DNA from: an archaeon
GTDB taxonomy: Archaea; Thermoproteota; Nitrososphaeria; Nitrososphaerales; Gagatemarchaeaceae
Length of the DNA: 64,000 bases
Direction of reading: 5' to 3'
Assembly (NCBI GenBank): GCA_016432545.1
Contig: CP066694.1
Span: 868,001 to 932,000 of the forward strand
Shown here: piece by piece, positions 32,481 through 40,797 of the stretch
Layout: each line of letters opens with the position of its first letter
Position numbering within the stretch: the first letter of the stretch is position 1
Program-made: the position numbers and the translations under genes
The notes under the pieces: model-generated
Databases searched by the model: none
Seen by the model: only the letters and a program-made list of their open reading frames with translations
What the model was told of the DNA's origin: nothing

Positions 32481-34180
32481 CAGTCCACCTCCACGTCGAT
32501 GGTGTACTGGCTGTAGGGGGTGGCAGTGGAAGACAGGACCTTCAGTGACAGGACGAGGGTCGAAGTCCCGATCGATGAGGCGAAAGCTCCGACCTTTATG
32601 TTGACATCGCCCGAAGAGGCGAGCGTGATGGTCGAGCCCGAGCTACCCGTCATCGTCCCGCTGGCGACGATTATCTGCTGGGAGTAAGGGCTCGCGAAGG
32701 AAATCGTCAGGTTCGTCAGCCTCCCGATGTTCACGTTCGAGCCCGTTATCGCCCTGAGGTTGATCGTCCACGACGAGGCGACTGCGTTGTGTATCTTCAG
32801 CACGTAGTTGAAGAGACTGGGGGTCTGGAAGTTCGTCAACTGGCCGGAGCCCCAGAAGATCGTGACTGACTGGCTAGCTGTTACCGTCGTTTCGATGTAG
32901 CCGCCCGCGGGCACCGTGCCGGCACTCGAAGAGAAGGAGGACGAGACTTCGGTCTTGGTCGAAGTGATGGTCCCCGTGGTCACGGACGAGATCAGCGTGT
33001 CCTGGTGGGCGCCTGCGGAGTTGGTGGTGTACTCGCTGACGGAGAGTGTTGTGGTCGCTGGCTTGAAGACGGCCACGACCTCGGCCCAGCCCCACGTCCC
33101 AGTGTTGATGTTCGTCCCGTATCCCAAAGAGAATGTCGAAGTCTGCGAAGCGCTTGAAGAAGGAAGTTTGTACTCGTCTGCTGCGTTGAAGCGATACGCT
33201 GTCCCTCCCCCTGTCGTCCTGCAGTTCGTCGCGCCGGTGAAGTCGCCTCCCCGAGCTGACATGGAAGTAAAAGCGGGGTCGTAGGTAGGGGCACTAGAAG
33301 CTCCGCACGGCTGGTAGCCCGTGAAAGCGTAGCAGAAGTCGTTTCCAGTGCAGGTATAGCTGCCCACGGAAGCGGAAAACGAGGTGCCGGAGGTCGCAGT
33401 CCCCGCCCCCGAGGTCGTGGTATCAGTACTCTTCAAGGCGCCCAGGACCTCGAAGCACGTCACGTAGGAGTCGGTCACAGTCCCTGTAAAGTGAAGCGTG
33501 ATTGTGTCTGCGGCAGAAGACCCCGCCACCGCCGCATAGATGTAGGTCGCGAAAGTGATTGTGGACCCTCCTGACTTCGTCACGACTTGGGACCAAGTGT
33601 CGCTCTGGGAGTCGGTTGGCGAACTCACGGTGATTGAGGAGGGAGAGACGAGGAATGCAACGACGAGAAGAGCCCCTGCGGCGACGTTGCTTCCGTAGGC
33701 GCATGTGGGAGTCGTTGTAGTCCCTCCGGAGGCCCCGGTGGTCTGGTCCATGGGTGCGCTGATGCCTGAGCTAGCCCACGCGTCGAGCACAGTCGTGCCC
33801 GAAGGGATGGATGCGCTGCTGCTGTACGCGGGAGTCCAGAGGCACGCGGTCTGTCCGTTGGTGATTGTGAAGGACCCGGTCCCTCCCGGCGCAGTGAGGC
33901 TCGTGTCCACGGTTGGGCTGCCGCAACTGACTGGCATGTTAGCGGTCTCATAGTAGGTGAGGCCGGCGGTGACCTTCGCGGTCCCCGCGTCCGCTTCGAC
34001 CGAGGAGATGGTGGATGTGCCGGCTGTCCCTCCTTGCAGACTGACGGACGGTGACCGGACGGTGCCGGTCGAACTCGAAGCTCTAAAGTTGGTCGAAGAG
34101 GCTTCTGAAGCGACTGTGGAAGCCAGTAGCACCATGACGAAGGCGACGGAGGCAGAAAGCCATGCGGGTCCTTCTCTCAT
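32480..34180 (-). CDS. Large secreted Ser/Thr-rich surface protein, 566 aa
   Basis: Signal sequence WLSASVAFVMVLLASTVASEASS, then 540 residues dominated by Ser, Thr, Gly and Ala with repeated beta-strand-like patterns. Cys occurs in spaced pairs. The central part (DSYVTCFEVLGALKSTDTT..., TGNDFCYAFTGYQPC) resembles lectin/jelly-roll-type secreted modules, but I cannot name the family. The stop overlaps the peptidase start at 32480. Cluster position suggests a minor or tip component of the fibre, or a surface-layer-associated adhesin. Confidence 0.75.
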   Translation of the reverse strand: MREGPAWLSASVAFVMVLLASTVASEASSTNFRASSSTGTVRSPSVSLQGGTAGTSTISSVEADAGTAKVTAGLTYYETANMPVSCGSPTVDTSLTAPGGTGSFTITNGQTACLWTPAYSSSASIPSGTTVLDAWASSGISAPMDQTTGASGGTTTTPTCAYGSNVAAGALLVVAFLVSPSSITVSSPTDSQSDTWSQVVTKSGGSTITFATYIYAAVAGSSAADTITLHFTGTVTDSYVTCFEVLGALKSTDTTTSGAGTATSGTSFSASVGSYTCTGNDFCYAFTGYQPCGASSAPTYDPAFTSMSARGGDFTGATNCRTTGGGTAYRFNAADEYKLPSSSASQTSTFSLGYGTNINTGTWGWAEVVAVFKPATTTLSVSEYTTNSAGAHQDTLISSVTTGTITSTKTEVSSSFSSSAGTVPAGGYIETTVTASQSVTIFWGSGQLTNFQTPSLFNYVLKIHNAVASSWTINLRAITGSNVNIGRLTNLTISFASPYSQQIIVASGTMTGSSGSTITLASSGDVNIKVGAFASSIGTSTLVLSLKVLSSTATPYSQYTIDVEVD

Positions 34181-34187
34181 CCCGAGG

Positions 34188-34829
34188 TCACGTCCACTGG
34201 ACTGCGACCTTGAAGCTTATCGTGTCTCCGGTAACGACCGTGCCGCCGCTTCCTGCGTAGGCTACCACTTCGACGTACTGAGTGGACCCTGCCGTGATGC
34301 TCACTGGGAAGGTCCCCGATACGGAGCCACCGGTCGTCGAGGTGAACGTGAGGGATCCGACGCAGTTGGCCGGCGTGACCAGGGTTCCGTCTGCGTTGAA
34401 GTCCGTCTGCACAGTGCAGTAGTAGACTGTGACGCTCCCGAAGTCGGCGGCCCGCGTGTCTGAGATCCCAAGGATTGTGACCCCCTTGATTGAATGCGTG
34501 TTCGTAGCGTCCTTGACCTGCACGAGGTTGGAGTAGTAGGTGGCTGGAGGCGGGCTGAAGGTCGCGTCTGCTTTGAACAAGCTCATGGTCACGGTCGCGG
34601 TGTCCGAGGTTCCTGAGACTGTGACTGTGGCACATGGATAGACTGTACAGGATCCGCTCGAGTCTGAACCAGCCGCGATGGTGACGTCAGCCGCCCTGAC
34701 CGTGGACGTGAAGCTGGCATAGTCGTATACGTACACCGACGCGGTCGCAGTGCCGACCATGGACAGGATGAACAACCCAGCGAGGACCTTCGCGCGCCGC
34801 GAAGAGAACAGGGTCTTTAGACGCTCCAT
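34188..34829 (-). CDS. TasA/AbpA-like fibre subunit, copy 1
   Basis: 213 aa, paralogous to the product at 34986-35612. The N-terminus (KVLAGLFILSMVGTATASVYVYDYASFTSTVRAADVTIAAGS) follows the SipW-dependent pattern of TasA/camelysin: a hydrophobic helix ending in TATAS, then a strand that would pair with the next subunit. Shared landmarks with copy 2 are TVYPCATV, ATYYSNL..KDATN.HS, VYYCT, a Cys before the second half and a C-terminal F.V.VQW strand. It is encoded 7 nt upstream of the large surface-protein gene. Predicted to be cleaved by the S26B peptidase and to polymerise outside the cell. Confidence 0.72.
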   Translation of the reverse strand: MERLKTLFSSRRAKVLAGLFILSMVGTATASVYVYDYASFTSTVRAADVTIAAGSDSSGSCTVYPCATVTVSGTSDTATVTMSLFKADATFSPPPATYYSNLVQVKDATNTHSIKGVTILGISDTRAADFGSVTVYYCTVQTDFNADGTLVTPANCVGSLTFTSTTGGSVSGTFPVSITAGSTQYVEVVAYAGSGGTVVTGDTISFKVAVQWT

Positions 34830-34985
34830 CGTCCTAATGTCCGGGCGCCTCCATTGCAGGAGCCGATGAGCCTCTTAGACGGGATGGAATCAAAAAGGAG
34901 ACCGGATGCGATTCGGTTTTCGGACCTTTCGCCTTCGGCCTCAAGTGAGAACTTGTCTGCATTTTGCACTTACCTTGGAGCGAGC
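34830..34985 (-). terminator. Gap between fibre genes with a T-rich stop signal
   Basis: The 156-nt gap holds a minus-strand TTTTT run (plus-strand aaaaa near 34891-34895), a plausible terminator for the upstream fibre gene, and an AT-rich stretch that could be the promoter of copy 1. Nothing coding is seen. Confidence 0.35.
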
Positions 34986-35612
34986 TTACGCCCACTGGAC
35001 CTGGATGTTGAAGACGACGGTGTCGCCGTTGGTAGCGCCCGACCCTGCGAAGGCCACGACTTCGATGAATCGGTTGTTGCCCGCGCTTAGGGCGTCTGTG
35101 CCTGGGTAGATTGTGCCTGTGCTGCCTGTCGATGTGATGTCCAGCTTGTTCGCGCAGTCGGTGGCTGGGTCGTTTGTTTGCGCTGTGCAATAGTAGACGG
35201 TGATCTTGCCGAAGTCGCTACCGCTTGTAGCGGTGATGGTGGGGATGACCTTGACGGACAAGACGCTGTGGGCGTTTGTTGCGTCATGGATGACTGTCAG
35301 GTTCGTGTAGTAGGTTGCGGGTTGGGGAGTCTTGACGACAGACTTCGCGAAGCTAAGTGACACCGTAGCGTAGTCAGATGTTGCGCTGATGGCTACCGTG
35401 GCGCACGGGTAGATTGAGCAGGAAACGCTCGCGTCAGAGCCGGCGACCAACGTAAGGTCATTCGCTCTAACCGTGGCGGTGGAGTTGGAGTAGAAGTTGA
35501 TGAAGACGGTCGCGCTGGCGGTGGAGACCAGTCCTGCGATTGCGAGAATCGGGATGATCTTGCCAAGCCTTGATCCAGTAAGTGTTCTGAGTCCTTCAGT
35601 TATTTTCAACAT
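34986..35612 (-). CDS. TasA/AbpA-like fibre subunit, copy 2
   Basis: 208 aa, same architecture as copy 1: signal helix IIPILAIAGLVSTASATVFINFYSNSTATVRANDLTLVAGS, conserved SIYPCATV, PATYYTNLTVIHDATNAHS, VYYCTAQ and C-terminal VVFNIQVQW. The two proteins differ enough not to be a recent duplication. First gene of the cluster, preceded by a 218-nt AT-rich promoter region with an inverted repeat. A separate promoter and terminator would allow high expression as the major subunit. Confidence 0.72.
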   Translation of the reverse strand: MLKITEGLRTLTGSRLGKIIPILAIAGLVSTASATVFINFYSNSTATVRANDLTLVAGSDASVSCSIYPCATVAISATSDYATVSLSFAKSVVKTPQPATYYTNLTVIHDATNAHSVLSVKVIPTITATSGSDFGKITVYYCTAQTNDPATDCANKLDITSTGSTGTIYPGTDALSAGNNRFIEVVAFAGSGATNGDTVVFNIQVQWA

Positions 35613-35830
35613 GAAGAGATTGCAATCGGCCGGATTAATCGCCGAAGTGGAGAATCTTACACGAAATCGTGAGATTTTGCATCTATTTTACCATTTCATA
35701 AAAATTCATTGCCTTTTTCATGTGAAATATCAAAGTCTCGGGAGACTCTTGGCAGGTGCATCCCGCCATCGCAGCGCTGGAAAATGCTCCAGAGTTGCTT
35801 ATCTAAGCCCACGACCGAGCGGCTCGCAAC
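35613..35830. promoter_or_regulatory. AT-rich promoter region of the fibre cluster
   Basis: 218 nt between divergent genes, distinctly AT-rich compared with the surrounding DNA. A gattaat element about 25 nt before 35612 is a likely TATA box for the fibre operon. cttatctaag at about 35798-35807 serves the divergent cystathionine gene. No coding ORF seen. Confidence 0.5.
35653..35676. promoter_or_regulatory. Inverted repeat upstream of the fibre operon
   Basis: AATCT-TA-CACGA-AA-TCGTG-AGATT: two nested 5-bp inverted-repeat arms, broken by a 2-nt asymmetry, centred about 50 nt upstream of the fibre-subunit start and just upstream of its TATA box. Position suits a dimeric activator or repressor. 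Confidence 0.45.
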
Positions 35831-36997
35831 TTGGCAAGAGACTCCACCCGCTCCGTGCACGAGGCAGAGCCCGTGGACGAGGGGTCCGGCTCAATCACGA
35901 CCCCGATCTACCAGACCTCGACCTTCGCCTTCACAAAGGCCGAGGACGCGAGGAGGGCGGTCCTGGGGGAGACCAAGAAGTACGTTTACTCTCGCTGGGA
36001 CAACCCAACGACTGTCAGGCTCGAGAAGAAGCTGGCCTTCTTTGAGGGTGCTGAGGACGCGGCCTTCTTCTCCTCAGGCATGGCCGCGATCTCAACTTCG
36101 GTCCTCTCCGCCCTGAAGGCCGGGGACCACGCCGTCGCGATAAGCGACCTCTACGGTGGCGCGTTCCAGCTCATGACCAAGATTCTGCCTAGGTTCGGCG
36201 TGAGGACGACCCTGGTCGAGACCGGGAACCACGCCGCGATGAAGAAGGTCGTAGGGCCTTCTACTAAGCTCGTCTACATCGAGAGCCCCACGAATCCAAC
36301 CCTGAAGCTAGTTGACATCGCCGGGGCGGCGCGCATAGCGCACGGGGTCGGGGCGGCTCTGATGGTCGACAACACCTTCGCCTCGCCGATCAACCAGAAC
36401 CCGGTCAAGCTTGGGGCCGACGTCGTCCTCCACAGTGCCACGAAGTACATCAACGGTCACGCGGACGTCACTGCAGGAGTGGCGGCCGGAGACGCAGAGA
36501 CCGTCGACCGGATCAAGCACCTGAGGAGGGACCTGGGCGGGACCCTGGACCCCCACGCCGCCTGGCTGATACTCAGAGGGATGAAGACCATGGCCCTCAG
36601 GGTCAGGGCCCAGAACGAGAACGCGATGGCTGTCGCAGAGTTCCTTTCTAAGCACAAGAGGGTCAGGGCGGTCCACTACCCGGGGCTCGCGAGCCATCCG
36701 CAGCACGCGCTCGCCTCCAAGCAGATGAAAGGGTACGGGGGGATGATGAGCTTCGAGCTGAAGGGGACACAAAAGGACGCTGAGAGGCTCACCGAGCGGC
36801 TGAAGGTCGTACTGCTCGCTGCGAGCCTCGGAGGGGTGGAGTCGCTGGTTTCTCAGCCGTCGATCATGACCCACACTCAGATGACCAAGGAGGAGAGGTC
36901 GGGCACCGGCATCCCTGAGACCCTGATCAGGCTCTCGGTGGGGATCGAGGACAAGGAGGACCTGGTCGAAGACTTCAGGCAGGCACTGGGGCCATGA
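35831..36997 (+). CDS. Cystathionine gamma-synthase/lyase family PLP enzyme
   Basis: Cys/Met-metabolism PLP enzyme, 388 aa. Features are GSITTPIYQTSTFAF, YVYSRWDNPTTVRLEKKLAFFEGAEDAAFFSSGMAAIS and the PLP-Lys loop VVLHSATKYINGHADVTAG. C-terminal signature: GGVESLVSQPSIMTH. The family members (synthase, beta-lyase, gamma-lyase, O-acetylhomoserine sulfhydrylase) cannot be told apart safely from sequence by eye. The TTG start is about 25-33 nt after a TATA box. Overlaps the convergent tiaS gene by 23 nt. Confidence 0.9.
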   Translation: MARDSTRSVHEAEPVDEGSGSITTPIYQTSTFAFTKAEDARRAVLGETKKYVYSRWDNPTTVRLEKKLAFFEGAEDAAFFSSGMAAISTSVLSALKAGDHAVAISDLYGGAFQLMTKILPRFGVRTTLVETGNHAAMKKVVGPSTKLVYIESPTNPTLKLVDIAGAARIAHGVGAALMVDNTFASPINQNPVKLGADVVLHSATKYINGHADVTAGVAAGDAETVDRIKHLRRDLGGTLDPHAAWLILRGMKTMALRVRAQNENAMAVAEFLSKHKRVRAVHYPGLASHPQHALASKQMKGYGGMMSFELKGTQKDAERLTERLKVVLLAASLGGVESLVSQPSIMTHTQMTKEERSGTGIPETLIRLSVGIEDKEDLVEDFRQALGP

Positions 36998-38168
36998 CCG
37001 GTCTCGAGAGCCAGCCCTCCGGAACATTGGGCAGGTAGCTCGGCGCCTCTCGGCCGTACCTGGAAAGAGGCTTGGTCAGGTGCCTGTTGGCCCTCGGGGA
37101 GGAGATGTAGGTCCCTCTGGGGAGCCCTCCCTTGGCGGAGGCCAGTACTTCGAAAGTCTCCAGGTTGAGAGTCTTGGAGTGCAGCTTTGTGGCCCTCCTG
37201 ACCCCTCCGTAGACCCTCAGCCTGTCGCCCGGCTTTAGGAGCTTCGCGGCCCTTCGGAGGTCGCCGGTCGGCTCGTAGGCGGAGCAGAGCCTGCGCGTCC
37301 CAGCGCAGTTGATGCTGACGTACGTGTGGCCGCCCTGGCCCACATCGACCCCGACCACCTCGCCCTCGTCCCAACCCGATGAGTAGGCCTTCCAGTCGAG
37401 CTTCCTCTCGAGGTGCGCGTCCGTGTGCTGGTTCGAGACGTAGACCATGTGCCCCTGCGGGTCCTCGTCGAGGACAAGGCTTCGGAACGCCCCCAGGACG
37501 GTGTCGGGCGAGTCGCCCCTGACGCCGGCGAGGACCGGGTCGGGCCCGTGCGGAGAGATGAGGACCTTGCGCTTCTGGTGGTCGACGTTGTTCAGGGTGC
37601 GGGGGAAGGTCTCAGAGTCCATGCGGAAGACCGAGTCAGGGTCCAACTTCCTCATGGTTCCGAAGCGCTCGGGGAGCCTGTAGGAGATCAGCTCGTAGGT
37701 ATGGTCGTACCGCTCGTCGAAGGCCAAGGCGCTCGCCGCCCCGACCAGGCCCATCCCGTTGCCCAGCTCGAACGACCTGGCCCCCGCCTCTGCGATGGTC
37801 CGCCGTGCGCGGTGGGGATTGACCACTCCGCAGAGCGCGTCGGAGTAGAGCCGGTCGAACGAACGGGCCACCCCTGGGTCGTCGAGGAAGACCATGCCGG
37901 TGTTCGCGCCTCCCTCCACATCGGAGAGCTCGGAGACCTTTGCGGACAGGCGCGCGAACGCTCTGTCAGGGTCGGGGGCGTCGATGAGCAGGCAGACGGC
38001 GGCGTTCCCGCGGGTCTTGAAGGGGATGTTGGGGTTGAGCCGGACGAGGCGGGGGAAGGGCAGGACCTCGAGGACGTCGGAGAGGTCGGCGGCGATCCTG
38101 TACCCCAGGTAGGTGGTGCAGAATCCCCTCGAGGAGTCGGTGTCGTCGATGCCGACGAGGCAGTGCAT
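36975..38168 (-). CDS. tiaS: tRNA-Ile2 2-agmatinylcytidine synthetase
   Basis: TiaS attaches agmatine to C34 of tRNA-Ile(CAU) so that it reads AUA. Family hallmarks are MHCLVGIDDTDSSRGFCTTYLGYRI at the N-terminus, PRLVRLNPNIPFKTRGNAAV, a FERYDH-type central region, an OB-fold C-terminal part (GDRLRVYGGVRRATKLHSKTLNLETFEV) and the conserved C-terminal end. 397 aa. It belongs with the window's other tRNA-modification genes. Confidence 0.94.
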   Translation of the reverse strand: MHCLVGIDDTDSSRGFCTTYLGYRIAADLSDVLEVLPFPRLVRLNPNIPFKTRGNAAVCLLIDAPDPDRAFARLSAKVSELSDVEGGANTGMVFLDDPGVARSFDRLYSDALCGVVNPHRARRTIAEAGARSFELGNGMGLVGAASALAFDERYDHTYELISYRLPERFGTMRKLDPDSVFRMDSETFPRTLNNVDHQKRKVLISPHGPDPVLAGVRGDSPDTVLGAFRSLVLDEDPQGHMVYVSNQHTDAHLERKLDWKAYSSGWDEGEVVGVDVGQGGHTYVSINCAGTRRLCSAYEPTGDLRRAAKLLKPGDRLRVYGGVRRATKLHSKTLNLETFEVLASAKGGLPRGTYISSPRANRHLTKPLSRYGREAPSYLPNVPEGWLSRPVMAPVPA

Positions 38169-38210
38169 GAGCTCGCGGAGCGCCGGAGATATTTTAGTCT
38201 GAGATGAAGC

Positions 38211-38445
38211 CTAGGCTTCGACTACGATCATGGTGAGCGTGCTCCTCACCTTGTCGAGCCTGCGGATGTTCCAGGTGATCGTCTCCTTGACCTTCTCCAT
38301 CGTGTCGGCCTCGACCCTTGCGACGATGTCGTAGACCCCGTACACGACGTAGACGTCCCTGACGTTCTGGATCTCGCGGAGCTTCTTGAGAAGATCCTCT
38401 TCAGCGCCTAAATCTGCGTTAATTAATACGAAACGCCATCGGCAT
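38211..38445 (-). pseudogene. Lrp/AsnC effector-domain protein with a +1 frameshift
   Basis: From 38429 down to TAG at 38211 the frame reads VLINADLGAEEDLLKKLREIQNVRDVYVVYGVYDIVARVEADTMEKV..., ending RSTLTMIVVEA, a stand-alone Lrp/AsnC ligand-binding domain of the thaumarchaeal type. The expected N-terminus MPMAF is present at 38445-38431 but in another frame, separated by one extra base at 38430. In the domain's own frame there is no start codon before an upstream TAA. It is either a true frameshift, a programmed one, or an assembly error. Confidence 0.75.
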
Positions 38446-38531
38446 GTGCCGAAATCACCACCTATCGCGTCACTGACGTAGTCTCTGGTAATAACCGTTG
38501 CTGCTTATCTGACTGAAACAACTTCGTAGCC

Positions 38532-39218
38532 ATGGCTGCTTACCAGACTTGGGAACAAGTTGCTGGTTACTTTGACGGTGATGGCAGCATATTGATCTCA
38601 GACACGTCCAACCAACCGTTCAAATTGGGAATGTCCCTCCAGTTCGTGGATCAATCTAGGGAACAGATTCTGATGCTCCAAAATTTCTTAATCGATCGTG
38701 GTGTGAAGACCAGCAACATCCTGAAAACCTCGAAGGGCACCGCTAACATGCTTTCAGTAGGAAGCAGAGACTCAGTGATCAAGACCCTGAGGGAGATGGC
38801 CCCGTATCTGTTCAAGAAGGAAAGGGAGGCATTCGTTACCTTGGAATATTTGGAAGGTAAGATCACCGGGAATCAGTTGTTCACGGCCTTTCAGCTCGAA
38901 GTCGAAGCGGGTAGAAGGGAGAGGAGAGGGAGAACTGTGATGATTGATGTGCCGTACACGCAGTTCGAAGGAGAGGCCCTCATGAAGGCCCGAAGAAACG
39001 AAAGACTAGCGAGGGCGATAGTGAAGACGCGTTCGAAAGTCAGTGAAAGCGACTATTTTCGGATCAGGAGGGAAAACTACGTACTGAATTGGACGTTGCG
39101 GGACATCCTCGAAGCCCATCCCCAATATAGCAAGGAGACAATCCGCAGAATTCTCGGCAGGGGAAGGGGCTACGTTCTCGTGAAGGGCCGGGGCATCGTC
39201 AAAGCGGACAATAGATAA
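38532..39218 (+). CDS. LAGLIDADG homing endonuclease, free-standing
   Basis: 228 aa with one clear LAGLIDADG helix (QVAGYFDGDGSILISD) and the central beta-sheet region (MSLQFVDQSREQILMLQNFLIDRG). The basic C-terminal extension contains a possible helix-turn-helix (WTLRDILEAHPQYSKETIRRILGRG). ATG start, with a cttatctg box about 25 nt upstream. The GC content is visibly lower than in flanking genes. It lies between the frameshifted Lrp gene and tsr3/RNase P RNA; no surrounding intron is recognisable. Confidence 0.82.
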   Translation: MAAYQTWEQVAGYFDGDGSILISDTSNQPFKLGMSLQFVDQSREQILMLQNFLIDRGVKTSNILKTSKGTANMLSVGSRDSVIKTLREMAPYLFKKEREAFVTLEYLEGKITGNQLFTAFQLEVEAGRRERRGRTVMIDVPYTQFEGEALMKARRNERLARAIVKTRSKVSESDYFRIRRENYVLNWTLRDILEAHPQYSKETIRRILGRGRGYVLVKGRGIVKADNR

Positions 39219-39243
39219 GGAACGGCCGAAGGCCCGCCCCAGA

Positions 39244-39756
39244 ATGTTCGGAGTCTTCGCTCTCGAGATGGGCCAGGACGACCCCACGAAGTGCACGGCC
39301 AGGAAGATGATCCAGGCGGACCTGGCCAAGGGGGTGGGGAGAAAGTTCCACGCCAACGACAAGACGATGGTGCTCAACCCGTACGCCCACAGGGTCATCT
39401 CTCCCCCCGACAAATCGGTAAAGGCGATCATGGTCAACGACTGCTCGTGGAACCAGGCGCAGGAGGTCTTCTTCACGCGCCTGGGGGGCAAGCACAGGAG
39501 GCTCCCGATGCTTTTGGCCGCCAACCCCACCAACTACGCCGTCCCGGGGATGCTCAGCTCCGTGGAGGCGGTCGCGGCTGCGATGTACGTCCTGGGGGAG
39601 GTGGAGGACGCGCAGGTCTTCCTGGCGCTCTACAAGTGGGGGCCCAACTTCGAGACGCTCAACAAGGAGCCCCTCGAGGCGTACAGGAAGGCCCGCTCCG
39701 AGGGGAGGGTCCTCCAGGCGGAAAGGGAGTACTTCCCGAGGCTCTTCGAGCGCTGA
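39244..39756 (+). CDS. tsr3: Tsr3 rRNA aminocarboxypropyltransferase (DUF367)
   Basis: 170 aa. Transfers the 3-amino-3-carboxypropyl group of SAM to N1-methylpseudouridine in the small-subunit rRNA. Signature: EMGQDDPTKCTARKMIQADLA, VLNPYAHRVISPPDKS, IMVNDCSWNQAQEVF and RLPMLLAANPTNYAVPGMLSSVEAVAAAMYVLGE. Followed on the same strand by RNase P RNA. Confidence 0.93.
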   Translation: MFGVFALEMGQDDPTKCTARKMIQADLAKGVGRKFHANDKTMVLNPYAHRVISPPDKSVKAIMVNDCSWNQAQEVFFTRLGGKHRRLPMLLAANPTNYAVPGMLSSVEAVAAAMYVLGEVEDAQVFLALYKWGPNFETLNKEPLEAYRKARSEGRVLQAEREYFPRLFER

Positions 39757-39771
39757 GAAAGGGTTATCTGG

Positions 39772-40085
39772 GGAAGGCGGGTCGACGGCCCTGACGCGAG
39801 CCGGTGAGCGGGCCACGGGGACCTCCTGAGGAAGTTCCTCCCTCGCAGCAGGACGCGCGGCGCCATGAGGCGCAGCCGGAGACGGCTGGCTCCAGAACAG
39901 AAACGAGACCCGGCCCATCAAGGGCGATGATAGGGCGACCTTGAGGTCGGTGGAGACCGGGGTGAAACGGCTGACCCGCGCGGAGCAAGGCCAAACGTGG
40001 TCGATGAGACGCCTGCCGGAGACCAGGGTAGGCCGCTGAGCCGAATCCCGCCTAAAACAGAAGGAGGACTATGGCCGGGACGCGT
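39772..40085 (+). ncRNA. rnpB: RNase P RNA (archaeal type A)
   Basis: Universally conserved RNase P blocks appear in order. They are gaggaagttcctcc (39829-39842, CR-I area), ACAGAAACGAGACCC (from 39897), ggcccatcaagggcgatga, ggtgaaacgg (39961-39970, CR-II/III), agcaaggccaaac (39984-39996, CR-IV), gatgag, gggtaggccgctgag (from 40026), and acagaaggagg (40057-40067, CR-V). The terminal helices are GC-rich; exact ends are estimates. A full-length RNA argues against a close relative of Pyrobaculum, whose RNase P RNA is much reduced. Confidence 0.9.
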
Positions 40086-40094
40086 CAGACATGA

Positions 40095-40198
40095 CTCGGT
40101 GGGAGGGTGAAAAGCCCTCCTCCCGAGGCCTTAGTCCCTCCGACGAAGCACCGGGAGAGGCTAGGAGCTGGTTCAACCGGATCTGACCTAGCAGTTTT
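40095..40198 (+). other. Two hairpins downstream of RNase P RNA
   Basis: First hairpin: CTCGG(t)GGGAGGG ... GCCCTCC(t)CCCGAG with a gaaaa-type loop (40095-40127). Second: GCTAGG ... CCTAGC (40160-40192), enclosing CTGGT-TCA-ACCGG, followed by TTTT (40195-40198). Could be a 3' trailer plus terminator of the RNase P transcript, or a separate structured RNA. No ORF. Confidence 0.4.
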
Positions 40199-40368
40199 GG
40201 TGGTGTTGGACGATTCAAAGTGCCACCCACTTCGAAGCCTTGAATGGTTTGAAATCAGGTGACCTGAATAACCAATCGGAGGGGTCTGGACGGACTGCGC
40301 CCTACCTACATCGGCCACCGGCACGTCTTGTTCGAACGCAGAAATACTTCTGTACTGCATTTACGTTG

Positions 40369-40797
40369 GTGCTGAACAAACCAAGAAGAACCGTCGCCAT
40401 CGCAATCGTGTTGGTGGTTGTGGTGGTGGCCGTGGACCTAGTCTACTTCCCCGGGAGTGGAGAGATGTCGACCAGGCGGGTCGTTCTGAGCCCCAGCTGC
40501 CTGCTTCAGTCCGGTTGCAGAGAAGGGTTTGATGTCAACATCACGCGCCCCCAGGTTCTAAGAGTGAGCTTTGTAGCTCAACATGAAGTCTATGCGGAAG
40601 TGGACTTCGTTGGCAATGGGACGTCGAGCGAGGCCCTGCATTGGCCCAGAGGACTACAAGCTGATCTCGTAGTCTCCGTTCCCTGTAACTTCGGAACTTA
40701 CAGAATATGGTTCGCCAACCTAGGTACATTGGAGTCCGAGAATATCGTAACGGTACAATTCGAAACGACTGACATTTCGGCTCCAAAGTGTGGTTGA
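40369..40797 (+). CDS. Exported or membrane-anchored hypothetical protein, 142 aa
   Basis: GTG start (TTG at 40366 also possible) about 25 nt after a gaaatac box. The frame is open further upstream, but that part overlaps the structured region. N-terminal anchor NKPRRTVAIAIVLVVVVVAVDLVYF, then an extracellular beta-rich domain with two Cys pairs (SCLLQSGC, and VPCNFG...CG at the end). No family recognised. Lower GC than neighbours; part of a possible acquired segment. Confidence 0.6.
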   Translation: MLNKPRRTVAIAIVLVVVVVAVDLVYFPGSGEMSTRRVVLSPSCLLQSGCREGFDVNITRPQVLRVSFVAQHEVYAEVDFVGNGTSSEALHWPRGLQADLVVSVPCNFGTYRIWFANLGTLESENIVTVQFETTDISAPKCG

